Origin: Klebsormidium nitens
Taxonomy: Eukaryota; Streptophyta; Klebsormidiophyceae; Klebsormidiales; Klebsormidiaceae
DNA length: 64,000 nt
Assembly (NCBI GenBank): GCA_000708835.1
Contig: DF237265.1
Span: 2,107-66,106, forward strand
Reading direction: 5' to 3'
The notes below the pieces were generated by a model. The model was not told where the DNA came from, did no database searches, and worked only from the letters and a program-made list of their open reading frames with translations. Position 1 is the first letter of the stretch. Every line of letters starts with the position of its first letter. Below, one piece after another: positions 14,501 to 24,158 of this stretch. The position numbers and the translations under genes are program-made.

Positions 14501-14748
14501 CCACAGGCAGCACATTGATTGGCGCCAGTCTATTGTGAGCATCTTCGATTAAGCTACGTTAGTACGTACATGAACCATTGTGACCGAGGCATCGAAGCTC
14601 CTGGGAAAAGGTGGTGATGCCTTCCGACAACTGAAGTTCCATTACCATTTGATGTGCGCATCCTTTGCAATGAAAGACTTTCATACCCCTCACCTGCTGC
14701 CCTCCCCTTCTTTGCAGCTTTCCTTGCAGGCCGCCCCATTGTGACCAA
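2511..14748 (-). CDS. RAD16-like SNF2 helicase / RING E3 ligase
   Basis: Swi2/Snf2-type DNA-dependent ATPase of the RAD5/RAD16 group, expected in the nucleus in global-genome nucleotide excision repair and chromatin remodelling. Twenty exons join in phase: complement of 14694-14748, 14376-14447, 13497-13806, 13115-13264, 12792-12837, 12487-12576, 12083-12240, 11529-11700, 10960-11154, 10065-10430, 9410-9679, 7031-7177, 6361-6516, 5832-5954, 5293-5425, 4843-4958, 4193-4390, 3576-3655, 2917-2985, 2511-2591; about 996 residues. Order: basic N-terminus, acidic Ser/Glu tract (43-146), Walker [12 protein letters not shown] (~231-241), zinc-binding insert CKWCGRKF (~372), VLDEAH split by an intron (~537), second Cys-rich insert ending HFCWWNK, C3HC4 RING (CGICHDP ... 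CKHSFCRAC ... CPTC, ~757-805), then helicase C with [20 protein letters not shown] and [11 protein letters not shown]. The plant-type zinc inserts favour RAD16 over RAD5. The extreme C-terminus after LVFDG is unresolved. An alternative start lies at 14739. Confidence 0.93.
8351..8861. repeat. Divergent direct repeat, about 2.5 copies of ~150 bp, in the largest RAD16-like intron
   Basis: Two closely similar blocks lie at about 8490-8640 and 8712-8861, both starting near AAAGA-GAGGCG and ending with the shared segment CATCATACGCACTGCGCTTC. A third, more diverged and shorter copy is at about 8351-8450, sharing TCGATTGGCTGTTCTTAT and CCTGCTGAT. The spacing of the TCGATTGG landmark is 214 and then 225 bp. 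The repeat sits in the 2.2-kb intron between 7177 and 9410, which is the longest intron of the gene. The surrounding plus strand is strongly purine-rich. Confidence 0.75.
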
Positions 14749-17058
14749 AGAGATCGACCTCTGGTGCTTCTATCGTCAGGGTCTGAAATCAGGAGCCCTC
14801 AGGAACGGGCGCCCTTACAACTGGGCCCCCGTCCTAGCAGAATGGAAAACAAACTCAAGGCTAGCGGAACGGGAAGCTAGAGACGTCGGCCTCGCTGCCT
14901 AGCTCAAGCCTCATCTTGGAAGCCTGCAGTGGATCATCATGATGATGTGGCGAAACAGTTCGCGCCATATTTTGTGTACCGTGCACTCTTCCAAAAGCTG
15001 TGTCATCGGGATGATTGACACCAATTCGAATCCAATACTACAGTACGACTTCTAACTTCTTGCAGTGGTGAATTCTAGACAACTCGCCCAATTCTCACCA
15101 TTCTCCCGAGGAAAATCCACGTCTGTTGGCGAATGACCGTGCGATTGGCATGGGGAGATGTGCGCGGTCGATATTGACTGGACTCGGATTCGACGATTCG
15201 GCAAAACCCCACTGTTGCGCATGCCGGCCGCCGTCCGGCTAGCTCACTGCAGGGCTAGGGCGGCCGCGTGCAGCTATGAAATTCATAGCCTTCATCTTGC
15301 TGGCATGATGAAGTCCATTGACAGTAATCAGACACATGACCGGCTGTTCCTAAAGAAGAATGCTGCGCGCTGCTCCAGCCTCCAGCTCGGCTAGCTCAAC
15401 TCCTCAGGCTGCTCGTCTAGCCGGTGAAAGTCTAATGATGTGCTAATGATCCCCGCAACCGCGTCACAGATGGGACACTGAGAGATATCATTGATTTGGG
15501 CCAGCATGGAAGAGCGCAACCTAAGGAGGAGTACAATTCTGCAGCGGACTGGCAGGGCGCGCGTGACATGGAAAAGAAAGGTTCTGGCGTTAGCGAAGGA
15601 GGACTTGCATGGAGAAGGCATTCGAGCTCTGGTGGGCTAAGACGACTGAAAACTATCCATGGGTGCCGAAATGTCTAAGCGAAGAAAAAGCGAAGGAGGG
15701 GTTTCGAGAAGAAGTGGAGATTTGTGAGGAGCTTATAAAGAAGCGCAAAGGCTTGATGTACTTTCCAGATGTGCACAGCACAGTACTGAAGAGGAAGGAC
15801 AACAGAATCTGGGAAGATGAAAAGGACACTGTACAATGTTGAAAGGTCTCTGCTGCTCTTGAATCCAAGAGCTGCGGGGCAACATCAATATAGAAGGGTG
15901 GAGCAGCACATTGGGTTGGTACGTACAGGCTAGCATATGCAGTAGGCGTTTTCCTGAGGAGTGGCGGCGATAGGTGCGAGGCTCTTCAGCTTATTAAAGC
16001 TAGAAGATTTGAATGTTTGCCGCCTTGACTAGGTATTTAGCTGCCTTTTGAAGTTGCATTTACCTACATCAGCTATAGGTCGGCCTGCTATCACCGGGTC
16101 GCTCGACTAATCTGAACAGCAGCCGGCAAAGCAGACATCAGCCGTTCAAGCCTTCCAATTTTGAAAGTGAACTTGGACATCAACGTAGACATTATAATAT
16201 TATTAACACTATTATTATTAATTATTGACACACGAGTGCCAGCATATCATGCTTTCTTTAACTCCGAATGCTGGCGGGCCACCATGATGGTGCCCGCCAG
16301 CTTTAAACTAGGTACCTTGTGCTCACATGCTGATTGGTTTACAGTCGTCGACGGTATGCTCGGATCGCTGTACGTGACGTGACTGCCCTGCAAATCGCGA
16401 TGACAGCTCAGGCCGCGCCTAATTTGGTTGTACGTACGTGGACGTGGACGCGCACTTAAGGACATATGTGCAAAGATCTTAATATTTCTGTACGCATGAG
16501 GCGTCGTCAAGCGCGCGAATGATTGTGGTACTGAAGCCGCTTGAGTAGGTACGTCGGCGGGCAAACAAGAAGCCGCTTTGAAACTGCCATCGGTGTGCCA
16601 GATACATATGTACGTTGAGATATGGTGCACACGCATCGTTGTTGGGAGGCGGTGCACTCCGACGCGCTATACGAATGCTTCGTCACAGCCACTTAATCGA
16701 CTTATCGTACGGGAGGTCGTCTGCACCAGCAGGCAGAGACTAGATCGTGTACGTGATAGCAATCAGTTCTTATCAGTTTTACAATATGCCAGCGCTGTCA
16801 CTGAACGAGTGACACTGCAGCAAGGGAGAGTTTCCTCCTTGCGGGCTGTTATATGTCAGGTGCATTTCCTTACTCGCACTGATTTACCAAAAGGAGGAAG
16901 ACATACATGAATCGCAGTCGGCGCAAAAAAGCTGGTGCCGGGTCCGTCAATTTCCTTCGAGCCAATGACATGTCAACGGACGCAGTCGTGTCCTGTCCCC
17001 TCGATACGTAATCCGACCTAGGGTCCAACCCTAATGATGATTCCTCTCCAGCTCAAAG
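14749..17058. other. Intergenic between RAD16-like 5' end and bS18-like 3' end
   Basis: It contains the promoter of the minus-strand helicase (right of 14748) and the 3' flank of the bS18 gene. Apart from one possible coding fragment near 15.5-15.84 kb, I see no gene. The stretch 16185-16230 is AT-rich with short ATTATTA runs. Several CGTACG and TACGTACGTG palindromic words occur around 16370-16560, with no assigned function. Confidence 0.4.
15505..15841 (+). other. Possible coding fragment, unrecognised
   Basis: Two overlapping plus-strand open stretches, one starting at 15507 (highly basic) and one at 15609-15842, have protein-like composition. The second is 77 residues, rich in Glu/Lys with several Trp (FELWWAKT, NRIWEDEKD). 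No domain or signal is recognised, there is no clear splice partner, and the two frames overlap. It could be an exon of a small gene or a retroelement relic. Composition is the only evidence. Confidence 0.25.
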
Positions 17059-20000
17059 CTATTGCGAGCTTTGTATCGACTCCCCTCCCTCCCCTTCTTC
17101 CGTCGGCGTATCATCGTCCTTCGACGGCCACGTCACCCCCTCCACGTCCCGGATCTCATACTCTTGATCTCCGATCTCATCGGCGTCAAGTACGCGTCCC
17201 AGCCCCTTGAACTCTTCGCTCTCCGGGTCCGGAAGCTCGGCGACCTCCTTCGCCTCCATCCACTCAAAGAAGTCGCCGAATTCGTCGTCCTCCTCAAACT
17301 CCTCCACAAACTCATCCCCCCCCTTTTCTGCCACGAGCTCTTCGATCTCCTCTTCTTCTTCCGGGGTCGCCGCTTCTTCCGTATCTTCCTCTTCTTGCTC
17401 GTCTTCGGGAGCCGGAGGATATAAGCGCATCATGGTGGGATGCTCCCAATCCAAGTCGGACAAGACAGGCAGCAGCCCCATCTGCCGCGCAGTCTTGATA
17501 GCCCGCTCCACCTTGGTCTGGTCCTTTTTCCTGAGTCCCGTCTGCGGCAACAAAACGGCCGGCCAGGATCGGAAACAGTCGAACAAAGAGAAGAGTTAAG
17601 GCGTTCAACCAAACGGGGTTATCAACCGGCTTCCAGCGTGGATTCTCGCTTCTCTACGGATCATTGTTGTCTCATGAATGAGATGAGGTTTCTGATTCCC
17701 AGAAAAGCATAGCGCCTGAGCACATACTTTTGACCAAGCCACCCTAACGACGGTGAATACATTGGCCTGCAACCAACGCCAGGCCACTATGTGTCGCTTG
17801 CTTTCCCAGCTGCTGCATTGATCAATCAAAGAACTTCTTGAAGTGGGATACCTGTCACTTCGTCAAATACGTCACCCCTTTGCCACCTGTCCTCGAGATG
17901 CAATGCAAAAGGCGAATCAAAACGTGGGAGATGCAACAAGTGTTTAGGTGCGCTAGATGACTTTGACACACTCGGCTTTCTTCTTAAGAGCCAGCCAACA
18001 GCGGGGAACCGACTGTGAAGTTTTCGGCCCGCGTGCAACGAGGAATCCTCGACGCGCCTCGTTGGAAACCATCGGCACAATTCGATGCAGAGGAAGGAAG
18101 AAAAGAGGAAAGTCACGTAGCGGCTCACTTTCTTCCGCGGAATAATGTTGCCCCGTTCGTCGATGAAGTTGTCCAGGAACCCAATATTCTGCACACACGC
18201 AGAACCAAGACGTGCTAGTCAAACGCCTGCAAGTAAATCAAACGAAAGCAACGGCCAATTTGACCATCCCAAAGCAGTTTTCTTCAACATCTCGACACCT
18301 GACACCTCCGAGTCCTGCAAGTAACCCAGAGCAATGCCTAGCGATTCAAACAGTGACGCTGCCAACCTCAAGCGCAAGATGAGTAGTGCCCGGACTGTGG
18401 ATGCAGGAGATTGAGTTCGAAAGCTCGCCAAGAGAGGTGACCCAATGCTCTAAAGAACTGCGCAGAGCAGGGACTGTGCTGACACAGACGGACGAAAGCC
18501 TCATATGGGGGACGGAGCCTGACGTGATTGCGAAGCTGCTGAACAGTCAAGAACCATGTTCTTCGTCCGAAGACCCCGTCAGAATGTTTGCCTTAACTCT
18601 TTCAATCCGTGCGGCAACGACGAACGGTGCTGAAGGAGACATCTCTCTCTGTATGAGGTCATGCAGAGCTTACAGAATTGCTCTACGGGCTCACCAGTGG
18701 ATGGGCGCGTTCTGCAACAAACTCGAAATTTCTCTTTGGGTACTCCCTGTCTGCTCGATCTTCCGGTTCCCGTTCCTGCAGATGAAGGTACATTCAAGAG
18801 GTCATTAATCTCGCATCGACTCAATCGGCTGAGGGGCTAATTGCAGTCTTTGAGCGTATTTACATTTGACGGGCAAGGCAGGGAAGAGGCGCGCGTCGAA
18901 TCAATGAAGAAATTCGGCAACATGAAAATTGCCGGGCCAGAAGAAACAACTTTCAAGGTGAATCTGGCGACAGCTACACTTCAATGTGGGCAGGGAAGAA
19001 GATGAAGTGTGTTCGTGCCAAACAAATGGGGCGTGTCCTCACCGGTGCTGCTTGCGGTGCCACCGCCCGCCGCCGCCTCTCCCTCTCGTACGGGGACAGA
19101 GTGGCCCAGTCCTCTTCTTCTTCCTCCTCCCATTCCTCTTCCACGGGCTGGGGCGCTGGCGGCAGCGGCGGCGCAGTCTCTGCGTACATCAACTGCAAAG
19201 GACGCAACGTCAATGTCATTTGTCGATGTCAATCGATGAATATAACTAACGCTTCTCAGGAGACGGGCGCTGGCGACCGCGGTGGCGCAATCTCGGCATA
19301 CATCAGCTGCGGGGCGTGAGCACGTATGTTGGAAAATCGGACGCGATTACGCTATCGCAGCAAAGGAACGCAGCGGCCAGTACGTGGCAAGTGCGGCAGG
19401 CACCCAGTGTCCATAAAATGCAAACGAAAGTCTTGCAACGGCAGAAGAAGGAGTGTTCGTAGACATAAGCGTCTTGAAAGAGACAACTTGAAGTTTTTGC
19501 AATTCTAGGAGACCATTGGCAGGATTACGAAATTCACGTTTGACCACCTTATCATTTTTCAATGATGGCACCGACCAGGCTTCCGCTCTGATCCTTCAAA
19601 GCCAGACATCGAGCGACGAATGGTCTCCTCACCTCCTCCAGTGCTTCCGCAGCCCACTCTAGTTCCTCTGCCGCCGTCAGCACCTCGGGATAAACGTACG
19701 CCATGTCTAGTTCGTCTTGTCGTGGCAATGCGACGTCATCCCCCAACCCCACCGGGATCTTCTGCAAATCTGCCGCAACCGCTAACGGAACCCGAACCGC
19801 CGCTGGCACGTGCGCAAGCGCCGCCGACTCCATGATGATTTCCTGCTCGCTCGACAGCTCCTCAGGTTCTTCCGACTCTAGTTCGTCCCCATCGGCTTCC
19901 GCAAGAGCTTCGGGAGAAACGGTCTTCGGAAGAGGCTCTGTGGCTCTGCCTGACAGCGCAACAGCTTCCGATGCTTTGACTGGAATGCTTCTACCCGCCC

Positions 20001-22573
20001 GACTCGAGGGTATTGAAAGCCCTGGAGCAGCTTCCGTGTCCCCAACAGACACTGGTCTTCCCGGCAACTCGTCACTTGCGGGAACGCCTGCCGGTTCTGC
20101 TGTTCCTCCCTCGGCAGCTGCCCCTTCCCGCCCTCCTTGCTGCATCGTTTTGAAAACCTCCGCCGCCGCCAGAGCTCGTTCCGACGTGGAGGCCTTCTCC
20201 CCAGCTCTACTTTTTTCAACTGGTCTCACAGGCAGCGTCGTTTCTGCGGCCTTCGATGGAAAAACTCCTTCATCCTGAGAAGCCTTTTCTTCAAGTCTGA
20301 TAGTCCCCAGGATCTTTGCTGCTGCAGAAAGGCGGTCGTCTCCGCTTCTGGGCACCCCACCCGATATTCGGCTTCCGTCTACCTTCTGACTAACTCTTGG
20401 AGTAACCTTTGACGTGCTCTCAACCATGGGTGGCTTTTCCAGGGGGGGTAGCCCGACCTCCGGATCCAACCCCCTGACATTCTCTGCGCCTAACCCCTCG
20501 ACTTCCGCAAAACCCTTGGCTAACTGAAGCTGCTCGTTTTCCCCCGCCTCCAGCCCAGGCGACTCTGCAACTGACGTTGCCCCTCGTTGGTCGCCGTGAC
20601 CGACTGTGCTCTCTTTCCCAAGCGTAACTTCCGAGCTCTTCCCATTCGCCCCAGCAATTCCAACCTCCGCGAGTTTCGTCTCGGCGACTTCCGTTTCCGC
20701 CACTCTCGTTTCTGCAGCATTCCTTTCCGCAAGCCCCGCTTCTGCCGCCTCCAGCTCTGCAGCGCCGTCCCGCATCGCCTGCTCTGCTTGTTGCCTCTGA
20801 GCCACAAGTTGCCGCTGCCGCTCTATCAACCTTTCCAGCCATGCTGTAGACCCCGTGCCTGTCGGCGCCCGGGAGGGGGTTCGGGGACGAGGCCGTCGGG
20901 GGTCGCCAAAGATGCCTTGCGCCGGCTTAGGAAGCGCAGGCGCCCCATCTTTCGTAGAGGTGGTGGAAGAAGACGACGCGTCCGCAGGAGGAGCAGTGTC
21001 CTCAAGAGCAGCATCTAGAGAAAGTAGAATGCAACATTTGAGTTTCTAAAAATATGTGCCTATTGTGCAAAGCGACAGTCCCACCCAAAGCAGTCCTGAT
21101 TTTTCCGAGTTTGCATGAGCTGCAACTACAAGCTTTAACTCGACCAGCACAAAGACAGCTGCTTAATCAGTAGGTGATAAGTAGCGGGGCGCAAAAGGGG
21201 CACCCCTGCTAATCCGTGCTTGACCAGCGACGTGGGAATCCCTGATTGGCATCACAGAGTTCTGGCCACTTTTCACCTTCTCGATCCTTCTCCTTCTCAA
21301 GCCTGCTCAAGGAATTTCTGAGCAGATAGACGGGAGACGGCCTGGGCCCTTACCTGCAGAGGTGCTGGTCCCTGCCTTTTCCGAGGCTTCAGTGGCCGCC
21401 TTCGACTCTGTACCAGACTCAAGCTCCTCGTCCAACCGCTCCTTGACCAAGTTCCGCCAGTAGCCTGAAATCACAGGATATTCATCAATTTTAAGGTCCA
21501 GCAAAGTGCCTACTATGAAGGCGGTCATGTACTGATGTCTGGTTCCTGGTTTCTGAAAACGCACTGAGCCTCTTCACACCGTGAAATTTGAAGGAGATTT
21601 CGAAATGACAGGAGTGGTGCGGCATTATGCCTCCTGATTAAACCTCATTCAACCCCAATATACAATCTTCTGAAGCTCAAACATGTTCTGGAACACGTGA
21701 TTGTTTAAGGGACTCCAGGAACCTTGCTTCTCTCTGTCTCCTTTAACCCATTTTCTGCTCATTGACGTCTTGGAAGTTACCATGCTCTCACTCTGAACAG
21801 CCACTGTACCGAAAAAAAAGCCACCACCAAGCCATCAAGTGAATGCCCTTGAATTCCCAATGTTCTTTCCACCAGCCTTGACCTAGTGGAAAAAACAGAT
21901 GTAACGCAAAACGGAGATGCACAAGAATACCATCTGCCGCCACCAGCAAGTGCGAAGCACCATAAGAACGGATTGAAAGAGGCGAAACGAGGTCCCCTGG
22001 CCCTGTCAAATACGTCGGACCTAAGCGCGGCAGTGTCATCAAAGGTGAGATTGGACGGAGGCGCTGGTGTAATTCAGGGCTCTTTAAAATCCACAGGACT
22101 CTGCTTAATAAACCAACCGACGATGCTTGCCTATACACCACCTATGATCCAGACATTGAGCAGCATGACAGCGTCACCAATCAAACCACATTGCGAAAAA
22201 TTTAATGCCTAGCGGGTAGAGATGCATGTTGAGACTTGACGAAGCCCACCATCTTACGGACGCAAATAGCTGAAATTCAGCAGGATCAGTACCATCTTCT
22301 TACAACCGCTGTAGCGCTCTTACCTTTTTGCAACTTCCCATCTCCGCCGTCATCCGCAGCGGCGGACGCAAAGCCCCTTCTGTCACCAATCGCCTCTTCC
22401 CCTGCCCCAACCAGATCCGTCACGCGCTCTCTCCCATCAAAGACCCCGGGCCCCCCCGGAGAGCTCTGCACGAAGCGCACCTGCCTAGCACCGAGCAAAC
22501 TCTCCCAGATCGGCGGCCACACCGCCCCTCCCCCAATCTGACGGAGAGCGGAGCAGCGGGCCGCCTGCATCAT
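17059..22573 (-). CDS. Large bS18-domain protein, probably mitochondrial small-subunit ribosomal protein
   Basis: Six exons join in phase: complement of 22324-22573, 21354-21464, 19633-21014, 19043-19192, 18129-18188, 17059-17541; 811 residues. The bS18 core is short (~632-680): FLDNFIDERGNIIPRKK, then KKDQTKVERAIKTARQMGLL, which matches the conserved S18 segment that binds 16S-type rRNA next to bS6. The N-terminus (MMQAARCSALRQIGG) is Arg-containing with no acidic residues in the first 20, which suits a mitochondrial presequence. Residues 121-581 come from one 1.4-kb exon and form a low-complexity Ala/Glu/Ser tract with AET/VAE repeats, probably disordered. Just before the core is an acidic run (EEEWEEEEEED) followed by LSPYERERRRR. 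The C-terminal ~120 residues are very acidic. Typical bS18 proteins are about 75-260 residues, so this one is greatly extended. Plastid targeting cannot be excluded. Confidence 0.85.
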
Positions 22574-22880
22574 GCTTGCAGCGGTGCGTTATTGGCATTT
22601 GACGCCACTGAAGGCGGCAGTCAGAAGCACCACTGCTGACTCAAGTTGCACAGCAAGGGAGGGCGCCATTGGAAAGACTTCAGCCGTCATATGTTCAGCT
22701 CAAGCGACGGTGGCCGTCCACCATTGCCAGCGCAATCATGATCACAGACGAAGGATCACAGATATTCAGCAGTCTAGTTACATCAAGCCTATCGTTACCA
22801 CCTTGTGCGACAATCGTTATCGATACGCACTGCTCTAGTTTCTCGGAAAGCATATGCAAGCTAGCCGCCGCGACGCAATC
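22574..22880. promoter_or_regulatory. 5' flank of the bS18-like gene
   Basis: Upstream spacer of the minus-strand bS18 gene, up to the inserted transposable element. I see no clear TATA or named motif. The inserted element separates this promoter from that of the divergent SET gene. Confidence 0.3.
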
Positions 22881-23159
22881 TGCACCGACGGGAGAGTACC
22901 AATCCAGGCCTAGATAATCCAGGCCCGAAATTTTAGGCTAATCCAGGCCGTTGATACTTCGTACTGTCCGAGACTCTGACACCCTTTCTAAACTTTCCGC
23001 TTCGACTCCGCCCGCGCGCGGCGCCGGTGCCCGGCCTAGCCCATCTACAGGCGAGCAACCCCCGGGGGTCTGTCCTAAAACCTGGACCACCGTATATGTA
23101 CCGGGTACAGCGCCGCTGAATCAGACGGACACCAATTATAGGCTAACAGTTAAGGGGGG

Positions 23160-23460
23160 ATAGTGAAACAGCTACCGTAACAATAAGAGTTACAAATACA
23201 GTCACACTTACATTTCCGATTTAACCGTCGGTTACTGTCACAGTCACAGTTAAATGCAGTCAATCGCCATAGCTGCAACTCCCAACGTACAACCATGGTT
23301 AGGAACAGTAACAGTCACAGTTACAGGTACAGTTACAGTTACTGTTACAGTTACACTTACACTTACACTTACACTTACTCAAGTTACAGTCACAGTTACA
23401 CATCCATAGCTACAGTTACTCGTATTCAAGTATAAGGTTACCGCTAATCTTACAAACAAA
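23160..23460. repeat. Degenerate TTACAG/TTACAC hexanucleotide tract
   Basis: Imperfect tandem hexamers based on GTTACA, with the most regular part at about 23290-23400 (ACAGTTACAGTTAC, then four ACACTT units). It lies inside the Mutator-like element and appears to be its internal filler. No open frame runs through it. Confidence 0.75.
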
Positions 23461-23509
23461 CCCTACCCTGGTTGACGTTCGGAGTCGCCCGGTACGGAAG
23501 TAGATGAAA

Positions 23510-23685
23510 CTCAAGAAAAATAATAGTAAGCCCAGATAATAGTAAGGTAACCGTACTGTGACGGGTAGGGTTAGTATGGTGGTTAGGGTGGGTACGGGTG
23601 CGGAGCGGGTGTTTCATTTAAGGTTAGGGTTTTTAGTGTTAGTCGGAGCTTACTATTATCTTGGCTTACTATTATCTTTCTTGAG
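23510..23685. mobile_element. Nested palindromic element inside the Mutator-like element
   Basis: 37-bp inverted arms at 23510-23546 and 23649-23685 begin CTCAAGAAA and contain two ATAATAGTAAG units each; they pair with few mismatches. The 102-bp centre holds TTAGGG-type words (GGTTAGGGT). The arrangement resembles a small foldback or MITE inserted in the larger element. GGAAGTAG occurs on both sides (about 23496 and 23693) but not immediately adjacent to the arms, so a target duplication is uncertain. Confidence 0.6.
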
Positions 23686-23919
23686 AGTTATCGGAAGTAG
23701 GTAGGTACGTATGTGCACTGTGCCGAGCTCGGTTCGTTATTGCGGGGCCGGGGTGCCGGCCCGGGGCCGGAAGATTGGGTCGATCAAGCAGACACAGGGA
23801 ATCCGAATAAAATTCGATTAGGTACAGGGCTCCGGTCAAAAACGTCCGATGAATCGACGGGCCTGGATTTTCCGGGCCTGGATTGTGCGGGCCTGGATTG
23901 GTACTCTCCCTGCACGGAC

Positions 23920-24158
23920 CCTTCCCCACTAGCGTGCAAAGTAAGTATTTTCCACAGGCACATGCTTGGAACAGTCGCGCCCTTCCTCTCGCCAGCAAAT
24001 TGAAGAATGTCGGCTTCCTTCAACCTTGCAAGTTGGAGTTTGTGCAACGTTCATAGCTAGCGAATGGGCCAGGTGAACTTCACAATGCTGATTCGCAAAG
24101 GGTTGATACCCTGTGAAGAGCGTGGGCAGACAAGAAGCGTTGAAGCTCTGGATCCCGA
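23920..24158 (+). promoter_or_regulatory. 5' flank of the SET-domain gene
   Basis: This is the 239-bp interval between the transposable element and the proposed start codon at 24159. I see no definite motif. The element's right end is therefore very close to the presumed transcription start of this gene. Confidence 0.3.

Larger units (their letters stand above)
22881..23919. mobile_element. Mutator-like non-autonomous element (TIR element with 9-bp target duplication)
   Basis: A 21-bp perfect terminal inverted repeat starts GGGAGAGTACCAATCC at 22890-22910 and is repeated in reverse complement at 23890-23910. Inside each terminus the word AATCCAGGCC recurs three times in the same mirrored orientation (22901-22950 and 23860-23900), a subterminal repeat structure. 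The flanks are TGCACCGAC (22881-22889) and TGCACGGAC (23911-23919), a 9-bp direct repeat with one mismatch, the size expected for Mutator-like elements. The element is 1,021 bp and has no transposase-like frame. It lies in the spacer between two divergent genes. The superfamily is inferred from duplication length only; the TIRs are shorter than in classical MULEs. Confidence 0.8.

Noticed and set aside
16940-16975. A CCGTCAATTTCCTTCGAG word resembling the reverse complement of a conserved small-subunit rRNA site
   Set aside because: The flanking bases do not follow rRNA on either side, so it is a chance resemblance and not an rRNA fragment.
19552-20829. A 425-codon open frame as a stand-alone gene
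   Set aside because: Its ends coincide with splice sites whose phases fit the neighbouring exons; it is the large low-complexity exon of the bS18-like gene.
22900-23950. CRISPR-like array suggested by repeated GGCCTGGATT words
   Set aside because: The repeats are mirrored at two ends of one unit with target duplications, which is a transposable element, and the genome is eukaryotic.
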